A stretch of DNA of 33,500 nt, taken from the NCBI GenBank assembly GCA_036833805.1, contig DAITPA010000016.1, forward strand, positions 1-33,500, in the 5' to 3' direction. Both the position numbers and the translations under genes were made by a program. The notes beneath the pieces were generated by a model. That model was not told the DNA's origin, did no database searches, and saw only the letters and a program-made list of their open reading frames with translations. Positions 1-6,683 of the stretch are shown here, one piece after another. The stretch comes from PALSA-1196 sp036833805. Lineage in GTDB: Bacteria; Pseudomonadota; Gammaproteobacteria; Steroidobacterales; Steroidobacteraceae. How positions within the stretch are numbered: the stretch's first letter is position 1; each line of letters begins with the position of its first letter.

Positions 1-311
1 TACGGGCTCACCCAGCGCGCGCCAGCGAGCTGCCGACAAGTCGATAGCGGGGGCGATTGTGAACTTATTTGCTGCGGCTTCCGCGATAGCCCGTTATCGC
101 GTTACGCACAACGGCCCCTACCCGCTCGCCAATGGCCCATCTTTAGGCTCCGAACCGCGGGTCCGCCCGCGCTTCCAGGCGCCCCGCTCTCAACCGCCAC
201 CCGTGCGCCAGCGCGAAAGCCCATGGCGGCGCCGTCAAATTGACTCCCTATAGCCCGAGGAGTAGGTTCAGACGCCTTTTTGCAGTCGATCACAATCAGA
301 AGGAGAAAGAC
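1..311. other. Upstream region of the cupin gene, no gene seen
   Basis: No credible gene is visible; short open frames here have no ribosome binding site or recognisable protein. It presumably carries the promoter of the cupin gene at 312. A 7-bp inverted repeat with a 6-base loop lies at 82-101 (CGCGATA / TATCGCG). TTGACT at 239-244 could be a -35 box, but no convincing -10 follows at the right distance. Confidence 0.4.
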
Positions 312-704
312 ATGCAGATGCGAATCGTGATGCTGGGGGCGCTCGTGTATTGGGGTTACAGCCCACTGCTGCAGGCCCAGGACGCCGTAAAGGTTGATGC
401 GAAGCATTACTCGGTGGTGAGCGAAAACGCCCAGGTCCGGATCCTGAAGGTGCACTACGGCGCGCACGAGAAATCGATCATGCACAGCCATCCGGCCACG
501 GTCGCCGTGTTTCTGAGTGACGGCAAGGGCAAGTTCACTTTCCCGGACGGCAAGTCGCAGGACTTTGCTGTCAAGCCGGGTGACGCGATGTACTCCGCCG
601 CCAACACCCATCTGCCGGAAAACACCAGCGATCAGCCCCTAGATCTGATCGTGATCGAGTTGAAGGGTAAGTCCGCCAAGGCGGCGAAAGCAGCGGCAAA
701 GTGA
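312..704 (+). CDS. Periplasmic small cupin-domain protein
   Basis: This 130-residue protein starts at the ATG at 312, which is preceded by a good Shine-Dalgarno (AAGGAGAAAG, 300-309); an earlier in-frame start at 240 lacks one. Residues 1 to about 22 look like a signal peptide ending in LLQAQ, so the mature protein should be periplasmic. The rest is a single cupin barrel. The first metal motif is recognisable as HSHPATVAVF, with an H-x-H pair but no following Glu/Gln ligand. The second motif is around KPGDAMYSAANTH, with its histidine. The tail is Lys/Ala rich. Homologous small cupins are mostly uncharacterised and no substrate can be named. It stands alone upstream of the accessory zone. Confidence 0.75.
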   Translation: MQMRIVMLGALVYWGYSPLLQAQDAVKVDAKHYSVVSENAQVRILKVHYGAHEKSIMHSHPATVAVFLSDGKGKFTFPDGKSQDFAVKPGDAMYSAANTHLPENTSDQPLDLIVIELKGKSAKAAKAAAK

Positions 705-1027
705 CGCGGCGCCCGGCCGGCGGCCCCCATCGCTGGGTTGGGTGGGGGAGATAGGCGGGGTGGCCGGAGGTCCTACGCACGGTTCTTGACCAACTCGCGC
801 TATTAAGACGGGGCAGGCCAGTTCGCGGCCGCCGTCACGCCGCGAGATTGCTCCGTTAGAGCTGCGGGTAGGCTGATAGGCGCCGCGGGCGCTTGGGAAG
901 AGTGTGCGCCCACGTTGCCTTGGACACGCCGGCGTTCGGCCGCTCAAGCTCATCGTTAGGAGTCTAATGAGGCTAACGCACAAATGAGCATCACTCCGCT
1001 AGGCACTGTCCTCTGGGTTCAGCGCCT
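705..1027. other. Intergenic stretch, no gene seen
   Basis: Apart from the hairpin at 724-748 nothing is recognised. No tRNA, promoter or convincing small ORF was found. In the frame of the recombinase remnant downstream there is a stop codon at 974-976, so that gene does not continue intact into this stretch. Confidence 0.4.
724..748 (+). terminator. Possible hairpin after the cupin gene
   Basis: CCCCCATC (724-731) can pair with GGTGGGGG (741-748) over a 9-base loop, with one T-G wobble, 20 bases after the cupin stop codon. There is no T-run after it, so it is not a clear intrinsic terminator. It may be only an RNA 3' structure. Confidence 0.25.
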
Positions 1028-1292
1028 GTGGCCGCCCGGCGCCGCGCGATTCAGTTTGTGAGTCACAGGTTTTACAATCTCATCCACTTGGGCCGCGCCG
1101 CTCCGACTCAGTCGCCTCGGATGCGGATCGAGCAACTGATACCGCGGCTAACCGACCGTTGGCGGCAATTCATCGGTAACTTCGAAAAGCGAATCCTGCC
1201 GGAGGATATTCCTGCATTTCGGCAAGAAATCGGGCGGCTCATCGGACCGATCAGAGTGCGGGCGACGCCCGAGGAAATACTACTCGAAACGC

Positions 1293-1320
1293 AAGAAGGT
1301 CACACAGAGGTGACCTTCTT
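1293..1320. repeat. Perfect 11-bp inverted repeat inside the recombinase remnant
   Basis: AAGAAGGTCAC (1293-1303) and GTGACCTTCTT (1310-1320) are exact reverse complements separated by the loop ACAGAG. This is the strongest perfect hairpin noticed in the window. It lies inside the 1028-1429 frame. It could be a transcription stop, a protein-binding palindrome or a recombination-related structure. Confidence 0.6.
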
Positions 1321-1361
1321 GAGAGCTGCTGGCTTTGATGAGCCAGGGCAGCAAATAAGTC

Positions 1362-1380
1362 TGGTAGCGGGGGCAGGTTT
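1362..1380 (-). other. tRNA 3'-end-like sequence, possible attachment core
   Basis: Read on the minus strand this is CCTGCCCCCGCTACCA, the form of a tRNA T-stem end, acceptor strand, discriminator base and CCA. Similarity stops after the T-stem part, so no complete tRNA is present. Such a fragment at the 3' end of a recombinase gene is what integration into a tRNA gene leaves. The first 14 bases recur exactly at 1908-1921. Confidence 0.45.
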
Positions 1381-1610
1381 TTTACGTATAACACGCGAAT
1401 TGATCGTACCGCCGCGAGGGGCAAAGTAGCGCGTCGTCGCGAGTCGCATCCTCGGCTCATCTGCCCTATGCGTGCCCCGTTCCCTTCGCCGGAATATGGG
1501 GATTTGCGCCTTCGCAAAGGCTTGGAACTATGGGCCAGCCGTCAGCGCTTCGACTCTTTACCGTTGCTTGGCACAGTTCTGAAACCACGTTGGTGCATAT
1601 CCGGCAATGC

Positions 1611-1844
1611 CTACAAAAATGAATACAACACCCACTGCGACACCGACCAAACTAATACTGGCAAAGATAATCGCTTATAAATTGTGGCCTCCAGCTCAAT
1701 CCGCAAAGACGCGTGCATCAGAACAGCGGTGGGACAGCCAATAACAAAGAAGACTCCGAGCAAAACCGCAGCTACCCGTGTTGCTGCTCGCTCGCGGGGC
1801 TTGGTTGAGTTCTGAGTCTGCTTAAAAGCCCTATCCGCGCTCAT
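1611..1844 (-). CDS. Small hypothetical membrane protein
   Basis: This 77-residue frame starts with an ATG at 1844 preceded by AGGAAGG at good spacing. The N-terminal 22 residues are polar and basic (KPRERAATR). Two hydrophobic segments follow, at about 23-44 (VAAVLLGVFFVIGCPTAVLM) and 60-76 (LPVLVWSVSQWVLYSFL). The protein should therefore sit in the inner membrane with a short loop between helices. I do not recognise the family. It lies between the two exact copies of a 14-base repeat (1362 and 1908), in sequence visibly lower in GC than the housekeeping genes, which fits acquired DNA. Confidence 0.45.
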   Translation of the reverse strand: MSADRAFKQTQNSTKPRERAATRVAAVLLGVFFVIGCPTAVLMHASLRIELEATIYKRLSLPVLVWSVSQWVLYSFL

Positions 1845-1907
1845 GGACCTTCCTGTGTGGTGACGGAACGTAGCGCTCGTGTGGGCGGCTGGGGACCGTA
1901 GGTACTA

Positions 1908-1927
1908 TGGTAGCGGGGGCACGCTAC
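1908..1927. repeat. Left copy of a 20-base palindromic direct repeat
   Basis: The sequence begins TGGTAGCGGGGGC and ends CGCTAC. It matches the copy at 3366-3385 at 18 of 20 positions in the same orientation. Each copy is itself an inverted repeat (GTAGCG, 6-base centre, CGCTAC). The two copies enclose the orphan operon 1987-3173. Confidence 0.55.
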
Positions 1928-1986
1928 GACAATTATCTCAGCGTAGATCTCGTGTGAACGTCGTCCCAGGCGCATGATCATCGCCG

Positions 1987-2175
1987 TTATCGGACCCGGC
2001 TCTTAAGCGACTCGCTCAGGGCCTCGTACATCCATTCGTACTCACGCAGGCGCTTGATCTCGGTAATGGCTTCCCGGCAACACACCGCTATGTAGATGTG
2101 CCCTTGACCGCTGCCCGCTTCAGCCCGCTTGAGTAAGCCTTCGAGCTTCTTAACCACGTCCTTTTCAGGGCGCAT
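1987..2175 (-). CDS. Small hypothetical protein, phage-like
   Basis: This is a 62-residue frame whose ATG (2175) lies 11 bases inside the end of the preceding gene, so translation is probably coupled. GGGGGAAA just upstream can serve as a ribosome binding site. The sequence is helical and charged, with a likely short coiled coil (ITEIKRLREYEWMYEALSES). This resembles the many small helical accessory proteins encoded by phages and islands, but no family can be named. It is the last gene of a three-gene minus-strand unit. Confidence 0.5.
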   Translation of the reverse strand: MRPEKDVVKKLEGLLKRAEAGSGQGHIYIAVCCREAITEIKRLREYEWMYEALSESLKSRVR

Positions 2176-2674
2176 GGCTTTCCCCCACGCCCACCTGCAC
2201 CGAGATAGCAGGCTCTACCTCGACTTTTCGGGTCCTGATGTCAGGAGGGGTCGGGTGATGTGGCCACAAGCAGCCTATGCGTGCTGCACGGATCGACTCT
2301 TGCAACTCGCATACCGCAGCCAGCTCGTTGAGCTCGCCTCGCAGCTTCACGAAGCCGGGGTCGAGGGCGGCATTGCCCGCAACTTTCTCGCAAACCTTAA
2401 TGATCGCGTCTACAGACTCCTGCCGATCATTCCACAGCATGACCTTTACGGAGTCCCCAACGGTGGATGCGTAGGTAGCCAAGGAGCCGCCAATGGCTTG
2501 CACAAATTCCGGCATGTCCATGCGGATCTTCGGATCACGTTTACGAATAAGCCCAACAAGACATCGCGGGAGGCCTGGGCTATCCCAAGGCGCGCCAGCA
2601 TGATGTAAAGCCCAGCGCTCAGAATACACCCGTAATTCCCGGGCTATATCGGCGGCGATCTCTCGAATGTTCAT
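2165..2674 (-). CDS. Hypothetical protein of the orphan operon
   Basis: This 169-residue soluble protein starts at the ATG at 2674, with AGGTGA five bases upstream as a good ribosome binding site. No signal peptide or membrane helix is visible. Most of it is predicted alpha-helical (for example REIAADIARELRVYSERW and ESVDAIIKVCEKVAG). The last 35 residues are proline/valine rich and look disordered. I see no known catalytic motif and do not recognise the family. It begins 16 bases after the stop of the membrane-protein gene and overlaps the start of the 62-residue gene, so the three should be co-transcribed. Confidence 0.6.
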   Translation of the reverse strand: MNIREIAADIARELRVYSERWALHHAGAPWDSPGLPRCLVGLIRKRDPKIRMDMPEFVQAIGGSLATYASTVGDSVKVMLWNDRQESVDAIIKVCEKVAGNAALDPGFVKLRGELNELAAVCELQESIRAARIGCLWPHHPTPPDIRTRKVEVEPAISVQVGVGESHAP

Positions 2675-2690
2675 TGTTTCACCTATGAAA

Positions 2691-3173
2691 TTACTTCAGT
2701 TCCCGTTCACAGCGAGCCGGGCTTATTTGGATCGGGGCCGTCCTCGAAATGATGAGGCCACTGGCTAATCCCAAAAAGATGAGCTGAATTGATGTGCCAC
2801 TGAAAGCGGGCTCCACGGTTTCGGCAATGGCGAGTGCAAAGAAGCAGATCGCCGCAATGGATACGACGGCAATAGGCCGGCGGACCACTCCACCTTTGCG
2901 CTCAAACACGGGAATGAGGGCACCGATACCAAAGAGCGGCGTGATGTTCCGTGCGACAAATGACACCGGATACTCACAACCATGGGCACAGGAGACGTAT
3001 GTGCAGAGCACGAGCAAAATGGCGATGGCGATAAGCCAGCGATTCACGATTCGCAGGTCCAAGGTGGAACAGCACCACAAGAAGGGCTGCGATCCCTCGG
3101 CACGCCTGCAAAGACTCGTAACTGCTCGACGCTTCTTTTCCCATGAGCGCTGGATCCCCCTATCCAGGCACAC
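2691..3173 (-). CDS. Hypothetical multi-pass membrane protein
   Basis: The longest frame gives 160 residues from a GTG at 3173. A GTG at 3047 (118 residues, beginning VNRWLIAIAILL) would put the first membrane helix right at the N terminus and may be the true start; neither has a strong ribosome binding site. Counting from 3047, hydrophobic segments lie at about 4-20, 34-46, 57-77 and 86-102, so three or four helices are likely. There are Cys residues near the end of helix one (CAHGC). The family is not recognised. It is the first gene of the orphan operon and, with its two soluble partners, forms a membrane-plus-cytoplasm set of unknown role. Confidence 0.5.
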   Translation of the reverse strand: MCLDRGIQRSWEKKRRAVTSLCRRAEGSQPFLWCCSTLDLRIVNRWLIAIAILLVLCTYVSCAHGCEYPVSFVARNITPLFGIGALIPVFERKGGVVRRPIAVVSIAAICFFALAIAETVEPAFSGTSIQLIFLGLASGLIISRTAPIQISPARCERELK

Positions 3174-3365
3174 GGTACAGCGACTCTCAGTTATTTAACA
3201 TATTGCGCTGCGTCATCATGAGTTATCGGAAAGATCGGGGAACGTCGCGTGGGAGGCGAATCCTCGCAAGACTACCCAAAAACGACGGGCGCTTACGCAG
3301 CGCTTACATGGACTCAGAAACGGGTGGAGCCCAGTTGCGCTGGCGATGTAACTTGATGATTTTAT

Positions 3366-3385
3366 TGGTAGCGGTGGCGCGCTAC
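3366..3385. repeat. Right copy of a 20-base palindromic direct repeat
   Basis: This copy begins TGGTAGCGGTGGC and ends CGCTAC, differing from 1908-1927 at two positions. With the next base it forms a 7-bp inverted repeat (GGTAGCG / CGCTACC) with a 6-base centre. It lies between the start of the orphan operon and the 3' end of the GGDEF-EAL gene. Confidence 0.55.
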
Positions 3386-3392
3386 CGACTGC

Positions 3393-3426
3393 TGAATTGC
3401 CTGGGCTCCAGGCACCCTCAATTCAG
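3393..3426 (-). terminator. Hairpin after the GGDEF-EAL gene
   Basis: CTGAATT and GCCTGG (3393-3405 region) pair with CCAGGC and AATTCAG (3408-3426) around a 3-base loop, with a 6-base bulge on one side. The structure starts 15 bases after the stop codon of the minus-strand gene ending at 3441. No T-run follows, so it may act as a 3' end structure rather than a classic intrinsic terminator. Confidence 0.35.
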
Positions 3427-3440
3427 AAATCGACCCAGGC

Positions 3441-5771
3441 TCAGGCGGCGAGCGCCAGCGGCTCGGGTTTGCCGATTGCATAACCCTGCAGAAAATCCAC
3501 ACCCATGCGCCGCGCGGCATCGACCGCACCGTCATCCTCCACCTGCTCGGCGATGACTTTGAAGTGCAAGGAGCGCGCAAGTTTGATCATCGCCGTGACC
3601 ATGGCCTGATTGACCGAGTCGCGCGCGAGATTGCGCATGAACGAGCCATCGATCTTGAGGTAGTCCATCGGCAGATTCTTAAGATTCGAGAACGAACCCA
3701 CGCCCGAACCAAAATTATCGAGCGCGAACTGGCAGCCCATGCCATGCAGCACGCCGACGAAGCGGCGCGCATGGTCCATATTGGCGATCACGGCATTCTC
3801 AGTGATCTCAAAGCACACCTGTCCGGGGGTGGCGCCGGTACTGTCGAGGCATTCGACCACGAACTCGAGAAATTGCCCGTCGCCCAGGGTCTGTCCGGAA
3901 ATATTGATGGCGACGCTGCGGTTGCCGGCCACCGCGAGCGCACCGCGCCCGAGCGCCGCGAGCGTCGTCTGCACGACCCAGCGATCGACGAGCCCCATGA
4001 GACGGTAGCGTTCCGCGGCGCGCACGAAATCCGCAGGCGGTACGTCAACGCCCGCCTCATCGCGCATGCGCACGAACACTTCCATGGCAGGTCCAGGACC
4101 ATCGGGACCATTGGCGGGAACGATGATCTGCTGGTAGAGGTGAAAGCGATTTTCCTTCAAGGCGCTTTGCAGTCGCTGCAGCCATTGGATCTCACCGGAC
4201 TGGCGCGCCTTCGCTTCGTCGCGCGCCGAATAGACAGCCACGCGGCCGGAACCCTGCTTCTTTGCGACGTAGCAGGCCGAATCGGCCGCCGCCAGGAGCT
4301 CATCGAGCGTGCCGCTCTCGCGTGAGATCTCAACTATCCCGATTGACACGCCAATGTTGAAGATCTTGTCGCGCCATACAAAGCGATAATCGTTGACCGA
4401 ACGGCAGAAGTCGTCGGCGATCTGTTGCGCTTTTTCGAGCGGACAGCCGATGAGCAGCATGCCGAATTCATCGCCGCCGATGCGCGCGACGGTATCGCTG
4501 TCGCGCACGGCATCGCGCAGGAGCTTCGCCACTTCGCGCAGCATGCTGTCGCCGGCGAGATGCCCGCTCGTGTCATTGACAGCCTTGAAGTGGTCGAGAT
4601 CCAGGTAGCAGAGAATGTGCTGGCCATCGCCCCTCTGGCCGCGATCGATCGCCTCCTCGCAGCGCCGTTCGAAGTCGCGCCGATTGATGAGGCCCGTGAG
4701 CGCATCGTGGGTCGCTTGATAGGACATCTGCCGCGCAAGCCCGCGCAGCTCAGTCACGTCATGCAGCAGCGCCACCGCACCGGTCACCTCATTCGCCTCA
4801 TTGCGAATCGGCGAGGCCGACAGCTCAATGGAGCGCTCACCGCCGTTGGCGCGCGACAATAAGAGCGCGCGGCGGCTCAAGTTCACGGGCGCGCCGCTCG
4901 TCAATGCCTGGCGCAAGGGATCACTCAGCAGGCGCCGATCGTTCTCATCCACGAAGCCCACCACCTGCTCGAGCATGCGATTCTCGCTCGGCTCCACCGT
5001 GGTGCCCGTCAAACGCTGTGCAGCCGGATTCATGTAGCGGACATGCCCTTGCGCATCCGTCGCAATCACCGCCTCAGCAAGTGATTCGAGCGCCTGCATA
5101 TGCAGCGTCCGCGGCGCACCGGCTGCGTCATCGGGCAAAGTCAGTTGTGCGAGCGACGGCACCGTTTGCGTCGGCAGAATCTCCGCCCCCGTGATCAGCA
5201 GTGCAGGCTCGCCCTCGTAATCGATGACCGTGGAGCTCACTTCCAGGCGGCTCACCTGACCCTGCCGGCCCAGCATGTCGATCTCAAAGCGTTCCGCCGC
5301 GGGCTCGCCCTTCAAGCGGCGGCGGATATTCTCGTGCACGAGCGCGGCATACTCGGGTGGCACGAGGTCACCGAGGGAGCGGCCGACGAGCTCGTGCTGC
5401 TCGGTACCGACCAGCGCTGCGAACTGTTTATTGGCGTGCAGCACGACATCTCGGTGCACAATGACCGCCTCGTGGATGCGGTCGGCAAGTTCGGCGAACA
5501 GGGCGGCGGAGGCGTGCCTGGATTCGCGCTCCAGGCGCACACTGGCGCTCTTCGTCAGGAGGTGGTTGATCGCGGTGCCGAGGGCAGAGATTTCGGGGTG
5601 GTCGGTCTGCAGCTCGACGCGCCCCTCCAGGCGCCCGCCGCTCGCGATGCGTTGCAGCTGATGCGAAAGCTGCTCGACTGCCTTCATTTCTCGGCGCTGC
5701 AATCCATACAGCACCAGCAGGAGCGTTGCGACAAGCGCGAGCAGCAGGCACACAAGGCCGAGGATCGACAT
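3441..5771 (-). CDS. Membrane PAS-PAS-GGDEF-EAL cyclic-di-GMP signalling protein
   Basis: The protein has 776 residues. It has one N-terminal membrane helix (about 3-25), a linker likely to be helical (30-90), PAS domains at about 95-200 and 228-345, a GGDEF domain (about 352-515) and an EAL domain (about 530-776). The diguanylate cyclase signature is intact (GGDEF at 432-436), with an RxxD inhibitory site (RDSD, 423-426) five residues before it. Active synthesis of c-di-GMP from two GTP is therefore plausible. The EAL domain is altered: the signature reads EVF (564-566), and the usual DDFG reads DNFG (685-688). Asn 623, Glu 655, Lys 706 and Glu 745 remain. It may bind rather than cleave c-di-GMP. 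It is a single-gene unit. Confidence 0.9.
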   Translation of the reverse strand: MSILGLVCLLLALVATLLLVLYGLQRREMKAVEQLSHQLQRIASGGRLEGRVELQTDHPEISALGTAINHLLTKSASVRLERESRHASAALFAELADRIHEAVIVHRDVVLHANKQFAALVGTEQHELVGRSLGDLVPPEYAALVHENIRRRLKGEPAAERFEIDMLGRQGQVSRLEVSSTVIDYEGEPALLITGAEILPTQTVPSLAQLTLPDDAAGAPRTLHMQALESLAEAVIATDAQGHVRYMNPAAQRLTGTTVEPSENRMLEQVVGFVDENDRRLLSDPLRQALTSGAPVNLSRRALLLSRANGGERSIELSASPIRNEANEVTGAVALLHDVTELRGLARQMSYQATHDALTGLINRRDFERRCEEAIDRGQRGDGQHILCYLDLDHFKAVNDTSGHLAGDSMLREVAKLLRDAVRDSDTVARIGGDEFGMLLIGCPLEKAQQIADDFCRSVNDYRFVWRDKIFNIGVSIGIVEISRESGTLDELLAAADSACYVAKKQGSGRVAVYSARDEAKARQSGEIQWLQRLQSALKENRFHLYQQIIVPANGPDGPGPAMEVFVRMRDEAGVDVPPADFVRAAERYRLMGLVDRWVVQTTLAALGRGALAVAGNRSVAINISGQTLGDGQFLEFVVECLDSTGATPGQVCFEITENAVIANMDHARRFVGVLHGMGCQFALDNFGSGVGSFSNLKNLPMDYLKIDGSFMRNLARDSVNQAMVTAMIKLARSLHFKVIAEQVEDDGAVDAARRMGVDFLQGYAIGKPEPLALAA

Positions 5772-5994
5772 TTTAAGTCTTCAGTGCGTCCCGGAATAAA
5801 CGCGCATCTGCCGGACACTCGTGTTTTCTTGTCGTGTCGGATGCGCCGTTAACAGAGCATATCGCAGGATGCCCCTCGGTCTGGCTGTATTTCACTATAT
5901 CTCGTCGCATCAGCGCTTGGCAGAGTCGTGTAAAACCCTTAAGTTCTGACGCCCATTTTCTCAGGCAGAATAAGTCGAATAGAAAGGAAAAACG

Positions 5995-6645
5995 ATGCGC
6001 ACCGAAGAAGCCCGCGAACAGATGATCGACCAGCAGGTACGCGCCTGGGACGTGCTTGATGAGCGCGTGCTCGCGATCCTGCGTCTCGTGCCGCGCGAGC
6101 GCTTCGTCTACCCGCAGTACCGGTTTCTCGCCTTCGCGGACGTCGAAATTCCTCTGCCACACGGGCAGCACATGCTCCGGCCGAGCGTCGCCGGGCGGCT
6201 GTTGCAGGCGCTCGATCTATGCGGTTCGGAGCGCGTGCTGGAAGTCGGCACCGGATCCGGCTTCATCACCGCCTGTCTTGCCGCCGCGAGCCAGGCGGTA
6301 CATTCGGTGGAGATCTTCGCGGATATCGCGGAGTTTGCGCGCGCCAACCTCGCGGCACTCGCCGTCGCTAACGCCCACGTCGTCAGCGAAGATGCCCTTG
6401 AGGTGTCCGCCGACACGCGCTACGAGGCGATTGCGCTCACCGCATCGCTGCCGCTGTACGACGAGCGCTGGCAGCGACAGCTTGCAATCGGTGGACGCCT
6501 GTTCGTCATCGTGGGAGTGCCTCCCATCATGGAAGCGCGCCTGGTACGACGCCTGACCGAAGAATCGTGGACATCGGCAAGCCTGTTCGAGACGATCGTC
6601 GACCCGCTGCGCAATGCACGGCGCCCCGAAGAGTTCAGTTTTTGA
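5995..6645 (+). CDS. PCMT-family (protein-L-isoaspartate O-methyltransferase-like) protein
   Basis: This is a 216-residue cytosolic SAM-dependent methyltransferase fold. The start ATG follows AGAAAGGA at good spacing. The N-terminal half (DQQVRAWDVLDERVLAI) is typical of the PCMT family. Motif I is EVGTGSGF (83-90). True repair enzymes carry a GQTIS-x-P signature just before the SAM fold. Here the place is taken by GQHMLRP (57-63), so the usual Thr and Ser are missing and isoaspartyl repair activity is doubtful. A PCMT-like gene directly before a tolC homologue is a recurrent arrangement in gammaproteobacteria. The downstream tolC-like gene starts 38 bases on, so the pair is probably co-transcribed. 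Confidence 0.8.
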   Translation: MRTEEAREQMIDQQVRAWDVLDERVLAILRLVPRERFVYPQYRFLAFADVEIPLPHGQHMLRPSVAGRLLQALDLCGSERVLEVGTGSGFITACLAAASQAVHSVEIFADIAEFARANLAALAVANAHVVSEDALEVSADTRYEAIALTASLPLYDERWQRQLAIGGRLFVIVGVPPIMEARLVRRLTEESWTSASLFETIVDPLRNARRPEEFSF

Positions 6646-6683
6646 CGGCTAGAGCAGCAAGCTCTTGATTTAAAAGGAACGGT

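Larger units (their letters stand above)
1028..1429 (+). pseudogene. Probable 3' remnant of a phage-type site-specific recombinase
   Basis: The open frame could encode 133 residues from a GTG with no ribosome binding site; in-frame stop TAA lies at 974. The core (RQEIGRLIGPIRVRATPEE and onward) resembles the C-terminal end of large serine recombinases, where a helix is followed by a short beta segment rich in R-x-x-P. No resolvase catalytic domain is present. The end of the frame reads LVAGAGF. That string is the well-known antisense translation of a tRNA 3' end and is typical of recombinase genes whose 3' end crosses an attachment site. I therefore read it as a decayed integration module rather than a working gene. 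A small intact protein of unknown function remains possible. Confidence 0.4.

Noticed and set aside
82..101. 7-bp inverted repeat as an operator for the cupin gene
   Set aside because: It lies over 200 bases upstream of the start with no associated promoter and could arise by chance.
1362..1380. Complete tRNA gene on the minus strand
   Set aside because: Only the CCTGCCCCCGCTACCA end matches; upstream bases do not fold into the rest of a tRNA.
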